64,000 nucleotides of DNA from assembly GCA_934796165.1 (NCBI GenBank), contig CAKVOU010000008.1, positions 1-64,000 on the forward strand, given 5' to 3'. Shown piece after piece: positions 1-8,555 of this stretch. Position 1 is the first letter of the stretch. Every line of letters begins with the position of its first letter. Source of the DNA: an uncultured Eubacteriales bacterium (GTDB lineage Bacteria > Bacillota > Clostridia > Oscillospirales > CAG-272). The notes beneath the pieces are model-generated. The model was not told the DNA's origin and did no database searches. It worked only from the letters and a program-made list of their open reading frames with translations. Position numbers and translations under genes: made by a program.

Positions 1-142
1 TTTTTCGTCCTCTCCAAACTCACTTCCACGGCTCGCTACCCCCTTTTTTTCGGGACAGCTTTATTAGATTACCACATTTAAAGCGTTTTGTCAAGTCTTT
101 TCGGCAAATTTCCGTTCGATTTTTTCAAAATTTCAAGGAAAC

Positions 143-180
143 AAAAACGCCTCCGTCCTATCGGATCGGAAAGCGTTTTC
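143..180 (-). terminator. Probable intrinsic terminator after recR
   Basis: On the minus strand, just past the recR stop, an imperfect stem of about 11 bp (outer arms AAAACGC and GCGTTTT, with G-U pairs further in) ends in a T run. It would end the dnaX-ybaB-recR transcript. I see nothing else supportable between position 1 and 205. Confidence 0.5.
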
Positions 181-205
181 GGATGGCTGTTCAACAACAA
201 TCGGT

Positions 206-811
206 TCAGTTCTCCACACTTTGTCTGCCCTGAAGCGCACGGTAGAGCGTATTTTCGTCGGCATATTCCAGGTCGGAGCCGACCGGCACACCGTAAGCAA
301 GACGGGTCACGCGGATGCCGAACGGTCGGATGAGTCTCGACAGGTACATCGCAGTTGCCTCCCCTTCCACGGTCGGGTTGGTCGCCACGATCACCTCGCG
401 TATGCCGCCCTCCTCCAGACGATGAAGCAATTCCTTCACCTTCAACTGCTCCGGAGTGACACCGTTCAGAGGCGAGATAGCTCCGTGAAGCACATGATAC
501 ACTCCGCGGAACTCGCGGACCTTTTCCATAGACACAACGGTTTTCGGATCTTCCACGACACAAACCACCGAACGGTCACGGTTTTCATCCTCACAGATAC
601 TGCAAAGCTCCCGATCTGTCAGATTCATACAGACCGGGCAAAGATGAATCTTTTCTTTTGCATCGCGGATTGCCTGTGCAAATGCCGCAGCTTCTTCGTC
701 CGGAAGGTCCAGAACCGAGTATGCCATCCGCATTGCGGATTTTCTGCCTACTCCGTCAAGTCGTCCGAACGCCTCGGCAAGGCGCTGCAAAGATTCAATG
801 TAGTCCGCCAT
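206..811 (-). CDS. recR: Recombination mediator protein RecR
   Basis: 201 residues, the usual RecR length. RecR works with RecF and RecO to load RecA on gapped DNA. An N-terminal helix-hairpin-helix (around residues 10-30, GRLDGVGRKSA) is followed by a four-cysteine zinc finger (C58, C61, C70, C73) and a Toprim domain from about residue 80 (VCVVEDPKTVV). The ATG lies one base after the ybaB stop, and the order dnaX-ybaB-recR is the standard bacterial one, so it is translated as the last gene of that operon. Confidence 0.97.
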   Translation of the reverse strand: MADYIESLQRLAEAFGRLDGVGRKSAMRMAYSVLDLPDEEAAAFAQAIRDAKEKIHLCPVCMNLTDRELCSICEDENRDRSVVCVVEDPKTVVSMEKVREFRGVYHVLHGAISPLNGVTPEQLKVKELLHRLEEGGIREVIVATNPTVEGEATAMYLSRLIRPFGIRVTRLAYGVPVGSDLEYADENTLYRALQGRQSVEN

Positions 812-812
812 T

Positions 813-1166
813 TCAGAACATTCCGGGCATACCCATGCCCATGCTACCGGTGATCTTCTCCATTTCCGAGGCGTTGGTGGTTTCCACCTTACGAATCGCT
901 TCGTTTACCGCCGCTACCAGAACATCGGAGAGCGTTTCAATGTCATCGGGATCGACAATTTCCGGCTTGATATCAATACCGAGGATTTCTTTTTTGCCGT
1001 TGATCTTCACGGTGACCATTCCACCGCCCGCAGTCGTCTCATACTCGCAGGCATCCAGTTCCTCCTGCTTGGCAGCCATGTCTTCCTGCATCTTCTGCGC
1101 CTGACGGATCATCGCCTGCATATTACCGGGACCTCCGCCGATCCCCTTCGGAACATTTGCTTTCAT
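813..1166 (-). CDS. YbaB/EbfC family nucleoid-associated protein
   Basis: 117 residues. The YbaB/EbfC family forms small dimeric DNA-binding proteins of the nucleoid. The typical coiled N-terminal half (NMQAMIRQAQKMQEDM) leads into the conserved GMVTVKINGKKEILGI segment and a Met/Gly-rich tail. The start has an AAAGGAG ribosome binding site. It sits between dnaX and recR, the classic context that supports the assignment. Confidence 0.95.
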   Translation of the reverse strand: MKANVPKGIGGGPGNMQAMIRQAQKMQEDMAAKQEELDACEYETTAGGGMVTVKINGKKEILGIDIKPEIVDPDDIETLSDVLVAAVNEAIRKVETTNASEMEKITGSMGMGMPGMF

Positions 1167-1177
1167 GATTCTCTCCT

Positions 1178-2761
1178 TTATTGGTCTTTGGCATCCGATG
1201 CTTCCAGAATCTCATCTATCACCGAGCTTTTGGGAGCCGTCGCCTTTTCTTCAAAAATCAGTTGGGTATCCGTCACTTCCCTGCGGAGGCAGACGGACAA
1301 TGCGCCGCGCAGAAGTTCTTTTCCGTTCCCGCGCGAGAGCATATCCATGAGGAATTTATTGTCAAACTGCACGATAATCTCGCCGCTGTCCGTGCGGAAA
1401 CCGTGCGCCTGTCTGACAAAGGAAGCAACCATGGAATCCTTTTCCGCGACCCGGTCGGAGACCTCCAGCCAGCACTTGACCGGATGCAGAATTCTGGCAT
1501 CGGTCAGGGACGGTGCGGGAGAAGGCGACGGTTCCGGCTTCGGTTGATCCGCAAGTTGCGCCTTGGGCTTCTCTGCCGGCGGGATCTGTGCCGGCTTTAC
1601 GGAAGAGTATCCGCCAGCCGCGACCGTGTCCTCAAGCTGGGACAGTCTTGCGGCAAGCGCCGCGTTTGAGGTATCCAGAGTTTCGTCGCACATCCGCAAA
1701 AGAGTCATTTCCGCGACGACACGTTTTAAGGAGTTCGCCTTCTGCATGGCAAAAAGCGCATCCTCCGTCAGTCCGCAGATGTAAAGAAGCGTTTCTCTTG
1801 TAAAGCGTCCGGCAAGCTCCGAAAGTTCCGCCGCTTCCGCGTCGGTCAGGTCGAGATACTGTGCCGCCGATTTCGAGGTGCGTACAACCAGCAAATCGCG
1901 GAACAGCGACAACAGGTCCTGCCAGAATACCGCAATATCCTTGGAAGAACGCACGATCTCCGCAACGGTTCCGAGCAGCGTATCGTAATCCTTATCCGCA
2001 ATGGCGCGTGCGGTCGAAATCATGGTACCGCGCCCGGTGATACCCACCGTTTCGTTGACCGTCTCCACCGTAACTTCACTGTTAGTCCCGGCGCAAAGCT
2101 CAAACAGACTGATTGCGTCACGCATACCGCCCTGCGCCAGCCGGGCAAGTAACTGCGCCGCATCCGGGTCGAGGTTGATCTTCTCTTCTCCGGCAATGTA
2201 CAAAAGCCGGTCGCGGAGAACCGGCATGGCGATCCGGCGGAAATCAAACCGCTGACACCGCGAAATAATGGTCGCGGGCAACTTCTGCAATTCCGTCGTC
2301 GCCAGAATAAACACAACATGCGCCGGAGGCTCCTCCAACGTTTTGAGCAGCGCGTTGAACGCGCTCTGGGACAGCATATGCACCTCGTCCACGATATACA
2401 CGCGGTATTTCAGCGCGGAGGGCGCATAGGCGACCTCGTCGCGGATTCCGCGGATATCCTCTACGCCGTTGTTGGACGCAGCGTCCATTTCCAGAACGTC
2501 CGTCGCAGCCCCGGAATCAATCATCCGGCAGGCGGCGCATTTGCCGCAGGGATTGCCGTTCTCCGGGGAAAGGCAGTTGACCGCCTTTGCGAGGATTTTC
2601 GCACAGGTTGTTTTCCCGGTTCCGCGGGAACCGCAGAAGAGATAAGCATGGCTGAACTGTCCATGCTCGGTCTCATATTTGAGAATGGAGGTGATATGCT
2701 CCTGTCCGCAAACGTCATCAAACCTCTGCGGGCGCCATTTTCTGTACAACGCCTGATGCAT
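1178..2761 (-). CDS. dnaX: DNA polymerase III subunit gamma/tau
   Basis: Clamp-loader ATPase of the replicative polymerase. Start chosen at the ATG giving MHQALYRKWRPQRF, eight bases after AAAGGAG; an in-frame GTG three codons upstream is less well placed. This gives 527 residues. Visible motifs are Walker A (GSRGTGKTT), a zinc-binding cysteine group in the CLSPENGNPCGKCAAC region, and the DEVHML Walker B. The C-terminal half has a Pro-rich linker (PKPEPSPSPAPS) and a tau-type domain. No obvious slippery A-run was identified for gamma production. Confidence 0.97.
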   Translation of the reverse strand: MHQALYRKWRPQRFDDVCGQEHITSILKYETEHGQFSHAYLFCGSRGTGKTTCAKILAKAVNCLSPENGNPCGKCAACRMIDSGAATDVLEMDAASNNGVEDIRGIRDEVAYAPSALKYRVYIVDEVHMLSQSAFNALLKTLEEPPAHVVFILATTELQKLPATIISRCQRFDFRRIAMPVLRDRLLYIAGEEKINLDPDAAQLLARLAQGGMRDAISLFELCAGTNSEVTVETVNETVGITGRGTMISTARAIADKDYDTLLGTVAEIVRSSKDIAVFWQDLLSLFRDLLVVRTSKSAAQYLDLTDAEAAELSELAGRFTRETLLYICGLTEDALFAMQKANSLKRVVAEMTLLRMCDETLDTSNAALAARLSQLEDTVAAGGYSSVKPAQIPPAEKPKAQLADQPKPEPSPSPAPSLTDARILHPVKCWLEVSDRVAEKDSMVASFVRQAHGFRTDSGEIIVQFDNKFLMDMLSRGNGKELLRGALSVCLRREVTDTQLIFEEKATAPKSSVIDEILEASDAKDQ

Positions 2762-2804
2762 TCCTTCCACTCCTTTTATGTTTCTGAATCGTTGGGGCGA
2801 CGAA

Positions 2805-3152
2805 TCACTCTGCGTCAGTTACCGCTTCCGCATCGGAATCCGCTTCCGGTTCCTCACAGCACTCACGGTCGATCTTGCCTGCGATCTCCTCCACCATTTC
2901 GTCGGGGATGGCGCGGCGGCACTTCATTTTCCCGATGAAATCTCCGAGAAGTCCGGGGATCGTCACGGAAACGTTGGTCTTTTCGGGATGTGCTTCGTCA
3001 CCGGTGGCAGTCGTCGTCAGATCAATGCTGTAAAGAAGCGACTTGACCGAGGTCTTCTTCTGAGTTTCGTCCGAATCGTCCACGTCAACTACAAAAGGAA
3101 CAAGTGACGCCGCAAATGCGCCGACGAGTGCGAACTTGAAAAAATTCTTCAT
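2805..3152 (-). CDS. Small membrane-anchored hypothetical protein
   Basis: 115 residues from the ATG at 3152, which is preceded by an ideal GGAGGTG eight bases away; the longer open frame upstream runs into the SRP RNA and is not coding. Residues 1-22 form a hydrophobic segment (KFALVGAFAASLVPFVV), either a signal peptide or a membrane anchor. The remainder is polar and its C-terminal third is strongly acidic, with a CC pair near the end. I do not recognise the family. The ribosome binding site begins only about 17 bases after the SRP RNA closing stem, so it may be co-transcribed with that RNA. Confidence 0.7.
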   Translation of the reverse strand: MKNFFKFALVGAFAASLVPFVVDVDDSDETQKKTSVKSLLYSIDLTTTATGDEAHPEKTNVSVTIPGLLGDFIGKMKCRRAIPDEMVEEIAGKIDRECCEEPEADSDAEAVTDAE

Positions 3153-3181
3153 GTGGGATACACCTCCGGATTCATATAGTA

Positions 3182-3482
3182 CGGGCTGTGAAAGAAGACC
3201 ATACACCCCCCGGTCGAACGTCACCCTCACGCGATCTTCGCACGCTCTGCTCGGAGCAGGCGCTCTCGCGGCACACCGGATTCTCTGCTTAATGCTGCTC
3301 GGTTCCCCGCCTGACATGGTTCACAGTGTCCGATTGCGCAAGACCCACTCGTCAACGCAGAATCGTACGACTCAATTCGTAAAGGATCGACCCTCACGGG
3401 AGGGATCCACCCCTGCTGTAGCGGATTTCAGGTGCAGGGCTCCGCTGCTTCCCCGGCTGGTATGGCCTACTTTCACAGCCCG
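3182..3482 (-). ncRNA. ffs: Signal recognition particle RNA, large (scRNA) type
   Basis: About 301 nt. Ends are set by a perfect 13-bp closing helix (CGGGCTGTGAAAG at 3482 with CTTTCACAGCCCG at 3182). Near the 5' end it matches the Gram-positive Alu domain (GCCGGGGAAGCAGCGGAGCC, then AAATCCGCTACAGCAGGG). Near 3310 it has the helix 8 core: CCATGTCAGG, then a CGG stem with GGAA tetraloop, then GAGCAGC. The symmetric-loop bases GUCAGG and AGCAGC are intact. The RNA scaffolds Ffh for co-translational targeting. The adjacency to dnaX-recR is common in Firmicutes. Confidence 0.95.
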
Positions 3483-3498
3483 ATGCTGTGTACATAGT

Positions 3499-3527
3499 AT
3501 TATATCAGATTTCCCGGATGTTTGCAA
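3499..3527 (-). promoter_or_regulatory. Promoter of the SRP RNA
   Basis: TTGCAA, 17-bp spacer, TATAAT. Transcription would begin near 3491, a few bases before the closing helix of the SRP RNA. Confidence 0.85.
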
Positions 3528-3563
3528 TACCCTCAAAAAAAGTTTTTTGACTTCTTTTCGGAC

Positions 3564-4859
3564 TCAGCCAAGGTATCGCATCAGACGCTCCAGAAGCAAT
3601 GCCGTATCCGCACGGGAGAGGGTTGCAGTCGAGGCAATCTTTCCGTCAACCGCCGTCATGATTCCCTCTCGGTACAGGCAGTACACCGCGTCCTTTGCCC
3701 ACGTCGGGATGCTCCCGGAATCCGCAAATACCGCGACGGCACCGCCGGAGAGCCCGGTCATACGGCTGATGAGGACTGCCGCCTCTGCCCGGGTAATCTC
3801 ATCATCCGGTCTGAAATAGCATTTTCCTCCCGAGACGCTCCCGGTAATATAACCGAGCGAATACGCGGCGGTGAGGTACCCTTTCATAGAGTTTTCAATT
3901 TCGGCGTCATCTGCAAACGGGGTCTTCTCCGCGTCGGGTACGTCGGTGATCCCCGCGGCATGGAGCATTGCCACCACAAATTCCGCACGGGTGATCTTCT
4001 CGTCCGGACGGAAATACTGCTTGCCGCCGACCGCGTCTCCGCTCATAATTCCGTGTTCCGTCATGGTAATGGCGGCGTTATACAAAGTTCCCTTCTCCAC
4101 GTCCGCATAGGTAAGCGAAGTCTTTTGCCCCGTAACGGTAACAGTTACCTCACCGGACGGACTCCAGTTGCCGAATTTGTCAAATACGGCATAGGAAAAA
4201 GAATCCGTGCCGGTATAACCGTTCTTCGGCTGATACTCATACGCGCCGGTACGCGTATCCGTCAGGATCACAGAGCCGTGCCTCGGCGGGGTGACGATCC
4301 GGAACGTCAGCGCGTCGCCCTCCGGGTCATATGCCCGGAGTCTGCCCTCCGTGAAAGTTCCATTGTATGTGCTGAGTGCAAGCTCCAGCTTCGGCGTTCC
4401 CCGGAGCGTCGGCGCATAGTTGACCGTCCGCGTAAATCTTACCCGGCAGGTATAAGAGTAGGCGCCGCCATCCACCGCAAAGCCAAAGCTGCCCCCTGTG
4501 GAATTTTTCGCCCCGGAAAAGGACAGCTGTTCTATGTTGGTTGCGGAAATTCTCTGTCCTGTCTCAACCGTCGTGGAACCGACCAGCAATTTCCCATCCT
4601 TTTCCGACGGAACCGAGGTAATCACAAGGTAAGTGAAATCGGACAGGTTTGCCGCACGGAGAAAATCGTCCTTGGTAAACTGTACCGGGTTGCCGACCAT
4701 TGCGGACATTGCCATCCCGTGTTGCTCCGCAAGCTGATACAACGCCGGGCTGACCATTCCGACCTCACCGTTGCCTTTTCCGATGTCTTTCGCGGACACG
4801 GAACCAGCAAGTATTACGGCGGACAAAAGCACCGCCAGAAAAATCACCGCTTTTTTCAT
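3564..4859 (-). CDS. Secreted SLH-domain surface protein with Ig-like region
   Basis: 431 residues; start taken at the second ATG (seven bases after GGGAGG) rather than the one abutting the Shine-Dalgarno. A signal peptide (KKAVIFLAVLLSAVILAGSVSA) is followed by an unassigned N-terminal region. A cadherin/tandem-95-like Ig module follows near residues 175-250 (DPEGDALTF, then DSFSYAVFD). Three C-terminal S-layer homology repeats carry ITRAEFVVAM, ITRAEAAVLI and LSRADTALLL. SLH repeats bind pyruvylated secondary cell-wall polymer, so the protein is displayed on the cell wall. Its ligand is not predictable. Confidence 0.9.
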   Translation of the reverse strand: MKKAVIFLAVLLSAVILAGSVSAKDIGKGNGEVGMVSPALYQLAEQHGMAMSAMVGNPVQFTKDDFLRAANLSDFTYLVITSVPSEKDGKLLVGSTTVETGQRISATNIEQLSFSGAKNSTGGSFGFAVDGGAYSYTCRVRFTRTVNYAPTLRGTPKLELALSTYNGTFTEGRLRAYDPEGDALTFRIVTPPRHGSVILTDTRTGAYEYQPKNGYTGTDSFSYAVFDKFGNWSPSGEVTVTVTGQKTSLTYADVEKGTLYNAAITMTEHGIMSGDAVGGKQYFRPDEKITRAEFVVAMLHAAGITDVPDAEKTPFADDAEIENSMKGYLTAAYSLGYITGSVSGGKCYFRPDDEITRAEAAVLISRMTGLSGGAVAVFADSGSIPTWAKDAVYCLYREGIMTAVDGKIASTATLSRADTALLLERLMRYLG

Positions 4860-4881
4860 TTTCATTCCTCCCGTTTGATTC

Positions 4882-4910
4882 AGCGGTCACACGCCAGCGT
4901 GTGTTCCGCT
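4882..4910 (-). promoter_or_regulatory. Stem-loop in the 5' leader of the SLH protein mRNA
   Basis: Outer arms AGCGG/CCGCT and inner perfect arms CACACGC/GCGTGTG around a two-base loop, ending about 15 bases before the GGGAGG ribosome binding site. A stable 5' hairpin could protect a surface-protein mRNA. The function is inferred from structure only. Confidence 0.5.
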
Positions 4911-5035
4911 TTATTCCATTTTATTGAGTTTCTCATGGATTCATGCGGGAAATAAGAAAAAAGAATATCCGTGGGGAGCTGATCAACTCTGCCCGGACAC
5001 TCCGTCCCCCGGATGGCAAAGCAAGCGGCGGCACC

Positions 5036-5064
5036 TTGAAAAAGCACAGTAACCATGTTATAAT
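5036..5064 (+). promoter_or_regulatory. Sigma-A-type promoter before the two-component system
   Basis: TTGAAA, 17-bp spacer, TATAAT, about 85 bases before the response-regulator start. A second, activator-style promoter lies downstream at 5088-5120. Confidence 0.7.
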
Positions 5065-5087
5065 GGAAACTGTAAAAAAACGGGAGC

Positions 5088-5120
5088 TTTTAACCTGATT
5101 TAAGAAACCCGTGTTACAAT
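5088..5120 (+). promoter_or_regulatory. Candidate response-regulator box and -10 element (autoregulation)
   Basis: TTTTAA and TTTAAG form a direct repeat with 10-bp period (TTTAA at 5089 and 5099), followed by TACAAT at 5115-5120 with no consensus -35. The same layout, ungapped, occurs at 7107-7139 before the VTC operon, with 20 of 33 positions identical by my hand alignment. OmpR-family regulators typically bind such repeats overlapping a weak -35. Confidence 0.5.
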
Positions 5121-5147
5121 GCAGGAAAAAGAAAGGGGGCTTTGGAT

Positions 5148-5825
5148 ATGCGCATTCTGCTTGCCGAGGACGAAAAGGCGCTTGCAAAGGTGATCGTCAG
5201 AATCTTTGAGAAGAACAATTATTCAGCCGATGCGGTATACGACGGCGAGGACGCGCTTGCATATATAGAATCGGGAAACTACGATGCCGCGGTGCTCGAC
5301 ATCATGATGCCGAAGATGGACGGGATCACGGTCTTAAAAAAGGTCCGTGCGTCTGGAAACCAGATTCCCATTCTGATGCTCACGGCGAAATCCGAAATTG
5401 AGGACAGAGTTCTGGGACTTGACTCCGGCGCAAATGATTACCTGCCCAAACCCTTTGACGCAAGGGAGCTGCTCGCCCGTATCAGGGCAATCACGCGCAC
5501 AAGGTCGGAAACGGATACCAGGCTGACGTGCGGGAACATCACGCTTGACCGGGCAACCTTTGAGCTTTCGTCCCCCACCGGGAGCTTCCGGCTCGCAAAC
5601 AAAGAATATCAGCTGATGGAATGCTTTCTCTCAAATCCGCGGCGCATTATTTCAGCCGACCAGCTCATGGAGAAAATCTGGGGCTTTGACAGCGAAGCCG
5701 AAATCAACGTGGTTTGGGTATATATTTCTTACCTCCGCAAAAAGCTGACCGCGCTCGGCGCGAATGTGCAGATCAAGGCAACAAGAAATGCCGGATATTC
5801 TCTGGAGGTCGTCGATGATCAGTAA
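5148..5825 (+). CDS. OmpR/PhoB-family response regulator
   Basis: 225 residues from the ATG at 5148, eight bases after GGGGG; the in-frame TTG at 5142 is too close to the Shine-Dalgarno. The receiver domain has the acidic pair (AEDE), the phospho-acceptor D51 (VLDIMMPKMDG), the conserved Thr in LMLTAKS and Lys in LPKPFD. A C-terminal winged-helix DNA-binding domain follows (residues ~125-225, NKEYQLMECFL to RNAGYSLE). It overlaps the kinase gene by 11 bases, so the two are translationally coupled. Confidence 0.96.
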   Translation: MRILLAEDEKALAKVIVRIFEKNNYSADAVYDGEDALAYIESGNYDAAVLDIMMPKMDGITVLKKVRASGNQIPILMLTAKSEIEDRVLGLDSGANDYLPKPFDARELLARIRAITRTRSETDTRLTCGNITLDRATFELSSPTGSFRLANKEYQLMECFLSNPRRIISADQLMEKIWGFDSEAEINVVWVYISYLRKKLTALGANVQIKATRNAGYSLEVVDDQ

Positions 5826-7056
5826 GCTCAAACGAAAATTCATCATTCTCGCAACCGTTTCAACTTTTGTACTGATGACCGTGCTCGTTGGTATGATGAA
5901 TGCGATCAACTATTCCGTTGTCGTGCGGGAAAGCGACGAGACGCTGCGTGTTCTTTCACAGCCGGATGCGCCGTTCGGTGACAAAGAAAACCGTCCCGAT
6001 AAAACGAAAAAGGAGAACGATCCGTTCATTCCGCGCGGAATGTCCCCGGAGGTCCCGTACGAATCACGCTATTTTTCCGTAACCGTCGCGGAGGACGGAA
6101 CTGTCACGGAATCCGATTTTTCAAGGATTCTGTCGGTTGACAGCAATTCCGTAAGCAAATATGTCGAAAAAGCGCAACGTGGCGGAGAGCGGGGATTTGT
6201 CGGTCAGTTCCGTTATCTGAAAACGCAGAGCCGGAACGGTACCCGCATTGTGTTTCTTGACTGCGGGCGCAGGCTTGACTCGTTTTTCTCCTTTCTCCTG
6301 ACCAGCCTCTGCGTAGGTTTTGGCGGATGCGTCGTTGTCTTTGTGGTGTTTCTTCTGATATCCGGAAAGATCGTCAGACCGATTGCCGAAAGCTACGAAA
6401 AGCAAAAAAGGTTTATCTCGGACGCAGGCCACGAAATGAAAACGCCGCTGACCATCATCCACGCCAACCTGGACCTTCTTGACGGAAACACCGGACAGGA
6501 AGAACTTGACGAGATCCGCACCCAGACCGAACGACTGACGGAACTGACGAACAATCTGGTGTATCTCTCCAAAATGGAGGAGACCGCGCATAAACTCATG
6601 ATGGTGGAAATGCCGCTTTCGGACATTGTGAGTGAAACGGTGAACTCTTTTCACTCTCTCATCGTCTCAAAGCAGCTTGACCTTTCCCCCGATATCACCC
6701 CGGACATTGCGGCAAACGGTTCTCCGGATGCCATCCGTCAGCTTTTGTCGGTACTGATCGAAAACGCGGTCAAATATACTCCGACCGGAGGTAAGGTTGC
6801 CGTCGGACTTTCACAAAGCAAAAAAGCAGTGGTGCTGACGGTTTTCAATACAACCGAAGCCGAAGTGGAAAAGGCATCGCTTCCCCATGTTTTCGACCGT
6901 TTTTACCGGACCGACGCGTCAAGGAATTCCGAAACGGGCGGTCACGGCATCGGGCTGTCGATTGCGAAAGCGATCGTGGAAGCCCATGGCGGAAGTATCT
7001 CGGCGAGCACCGAAAGCGGAAAGGATTTCCGGGTTACTGCAACCATACCGATGTGA
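5815..7056 (+). CDS. Sensor histidine kinase partner
   Basis: 413 residues, start at 5815 six bases after GGAGG. Membrane segments at about 8-28 and 158-183 flank a roughly 125-residue extracytoplasmic domain of unknown ligand. The dimerisation helix carries the phospho-accepting H206 (DAGHEMKTPLT). The catalytic domain has an N box (IENAVKYTPTGG) and G boxes (ETGGHGIGLS). It pairs with the preceding regulator. The downstream surface-polymer genes and a shared promoter box suggest it senses an envelope or polymer-related signal, which is inference. Confidence 0.95.
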   Translation: MISKLKRKFIILATVSTFVLMTVLVGMMNAINYSVVVRESDETLRVLSQPDAPFGDKENRPDKTKKENDPFIPRGMSPEVPYESRYFSVTVAEDGTVTESDFSRILSVDSNSVSKYVEKAQRGGERGFVGQFRYLKTQSRNGTRIVFLDCGRRLDSFFSFLLTSLCVGFGGCVVVFVVFLLISGKIVRPIAESYEKQKRFISDAGHEMKTPLTIIHANLDLLDGNTGQEELDEIRTQTERLTELTNNLVYLSKMEETAHKLMMVEMPLSDIVSETVNSFHSLIVSKQLDLSPDITPDIAANGSPDAIRQLLSVLIENAVKYTPTGGKVAVGLSQSKKAVVLTVFNTTEAEVEKASLPHVFDRFYRTDASRNSETGGHGIGLSIAKAIVEAHGGSISASTESGKDFRVTATIPM

Positions 7057-7072
7057 AATTCAATAAAGAAAT

Positions 7073-7102
7073 AAGACCGGCAGAAATTTTTCTGCCGGTC
7101 TT
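7073..7102 (+). terminator. Intrinsic terminator after the histidine kinase
   Basis: Perfect 14-bp arms AAGACCGGCAGAAA/TTTCTGCCGGTCTT followed by TTCTATTTT. It separates the regulatory genes from the VTC operon. Confidence 0.9.
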
Positions 7103-7106
7103 TCTA

Positions 7107-7139
7107 TTTTAAGTCCGATTAAGACTCGGGTGATAAACT
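7107..7139 (+). promoter_or_regulatory. Candidate response-regulator box and -10 of the VTC operon
   Basis: TTAAG at 7109 and 7119 (10-bp period), then TAAACT at 7134-7139, with no recognisable -35. It matches the phase and spacing of the box at 5088-5120, so the two-component system probably activates the operon. Confidence 0.5.
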
Positions 7140-7167
7140 TCCGGTGTAAAGGAAAGGAGAGTGTGAA

Positions 7168-7926
7168 TTGATCAGTTATGTTTTCAAACGGTATGAGTTG
7201 AAGTATCTGCTTACAAAGGAACAATACAACTCCATAAAAGCCGGAATTGCGCAGGAGCTTTCGCCGGATGCCTTCGGCAGAACAACGATACAGAGTCTTT
7301 ATTACGACACGCAGGAGAGCAGGCTCATCCGCGAATCGCTGGAAAAGCCGATCTTCAAGGAAAAACTCCGCCTGCGCTGTTACGGTCTGAACGACTGCTA
7401 CAAAGACGTTTATCTGGAAATGAAGCGAAAATACGGCGGCGTGGTTTACAAGCGCAGGATTGCCTGCAAGGAGAATGAAGCGGGAAATCTGTTGCACGGC
7501 AGCGGCAACTCTCAGATTGAAAAGGAGCTTGCATATTTCTTCCGATTTTACAGTGAACTTGCTCCGAAAATGCTGATCCTCTATGACCGGGAGGCGTTCT
7601 GCGACCCGGGCAGCGATCTGCGGGTCACCTTCGACAGTCGTGTGCGCTACCGCATATCTGAGCTGAACCTTCACACTTCACTTGACGGAGACCGGTTGCT
7701 CCCGGAAGGCACTGTGCTGATGGAGCTGAAAACCGGAACGGCGTTTCCCTTGTGGTTGTGTGACCTGCTCTCTCGGGAAGCCGTCCAAAAGCAATCCTTT
7801 TCAAAATACGGCGCCGCCTATGAGCTTGAGTGCCGGAAAACAACAAAACCTAAGGAGAAAATCTTATGTTTGAATCCGTTTTCGGCGACGGAGGCGTTGC
7901 CGCTGTCAACTTCTTTATCGTCCTGA
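7168..7926 (+). CDS. VTC-domain protein, polyphosphate polymerase-like
   Basis: 252 residues. Start is a TTG eight bases after AAGGAGA; no ATG fits. The fold is the VTC/triphosphate-tunnel type: RYELKYLLT, SLYYDTQ, KLRLRCYG, EMKRKYGGVVYKRR and VLMELKTG supply the basic and acidic residues that line the tunnel. In yeast Vtc4 this domain makes polyphosphate from ATP; bacterial members are mostly untested. The end overlaps the DUF4956 gene by 61 bases in another frame, so the two are tightly coupled. The last ~20 residues, within the overlap, look non-conserved. Confidence 0.85.
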   Translation: MISYVFKRYELKYLLTKEQYNSIKAGIAQELSPDAFGRTTIQSLYYDTQESRLIRESLEKPIFKEKLRLRCYGLNDCYKDVYLEMKRKYGGVVYKRRIACKENEAGNLLHGSGNSQIEKELAYFFRFYSELAPKMLILYDREAFCDPGSDLRVTFDSRVRYRISELNLHTSLDGDRLLPEGTVLMELKTGTAFPLWLCDLLSREAVQKQSFSKYGAAYELECRKTTKPKEKILCLNPFSATEALPLSTSLSS

Positions 7927-8540
7927 GTGTCGCACTCGCTTCTGGGATACTCTATGCGTTTCTTTCCTGTTACCGCTCAAAATCATCCATGAATTTTGCC
8001 ATTGCGGCGGCATTGATCCCGATGACGGTCGCGGCGGTGATCGCACTGGTCAACGGAAATCTCGGAGTCGGAGTTGCGATCGCCGGAGCGTTCGGTCTGG
8101 TGAGGTTCCGTTCGGCGCCCGGAACGGCACGGGAGATCACCGTTATTTTCATTGCCATGGCATCGGGACTTGCCTTCGGAATGGGGTATCTTGCCTACGG
8201 CGCGATCTTTCTGATCCTGTCCGGAGCTCTTCTCTTCCTCATCGGCAGGCTGTCGGCAAAAGCAGAGAAAGCCGGCATGAAAGAAAAACTTGTAAAGATC
8301 ACGATCCCGGAAACGCTCGACTACACCACCGTGTTTGACGATATTTTCATGGAATTTGCCGACCGTACCGAACTGGAATCGGTGAAATCGACCAACATGG
8401 GCAGTATGTTCCGACTGACGTACCGCGTTGTTCTGAAAAACGCCGCCTGTGAAAAACCAATGCTCGATGCAATCCGCACCCGCAACGGAAATCTGGAAAT
8501 CTGTTCATGCCGTACCGGGCTGAACGAAAACGAACTGTAA
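7866..8540 (+). CDS. DUF4956 family membrane protein
   Basis: 224 residues, ATG with AAGGAGA upstream inside the VTC gene. Four hydrophobic segments occupy residues ~15-135, containing the family signature GVGVAIAGAFGLVRFRSAPGTA. The C-terminal ~90 residues form a soluble alpha/beta domain. DUF4956 proteins recurrently sit beside VTC-domain proteins and CotH kinases. They are thought to act in the membrane with the VTC enzyme, but their biochemical role is not established. Confidence 0.88.
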   Translation: MFESVFGDGGVAAVNFFIVLSVALASGILYAFLSCYRSKSSMNFAIAAALIPMTVAAVIALVNGNLGVGVAIAGAFGLVRFRSAPGTAREITVIFIAMASGLAFGMGYLAYGAIFLILSGALLFLIGRLSAKAEKAGMKEKLVKITIPETLDYTTVFDDIFMEFADRTELESVKSTNMGSMFRLTYRVVLKNAACEKPMLDAIRTRNGNLEICSCRTGLNENEL

Positions 8541-8555
8541 AGGAGGCTTCGTATT

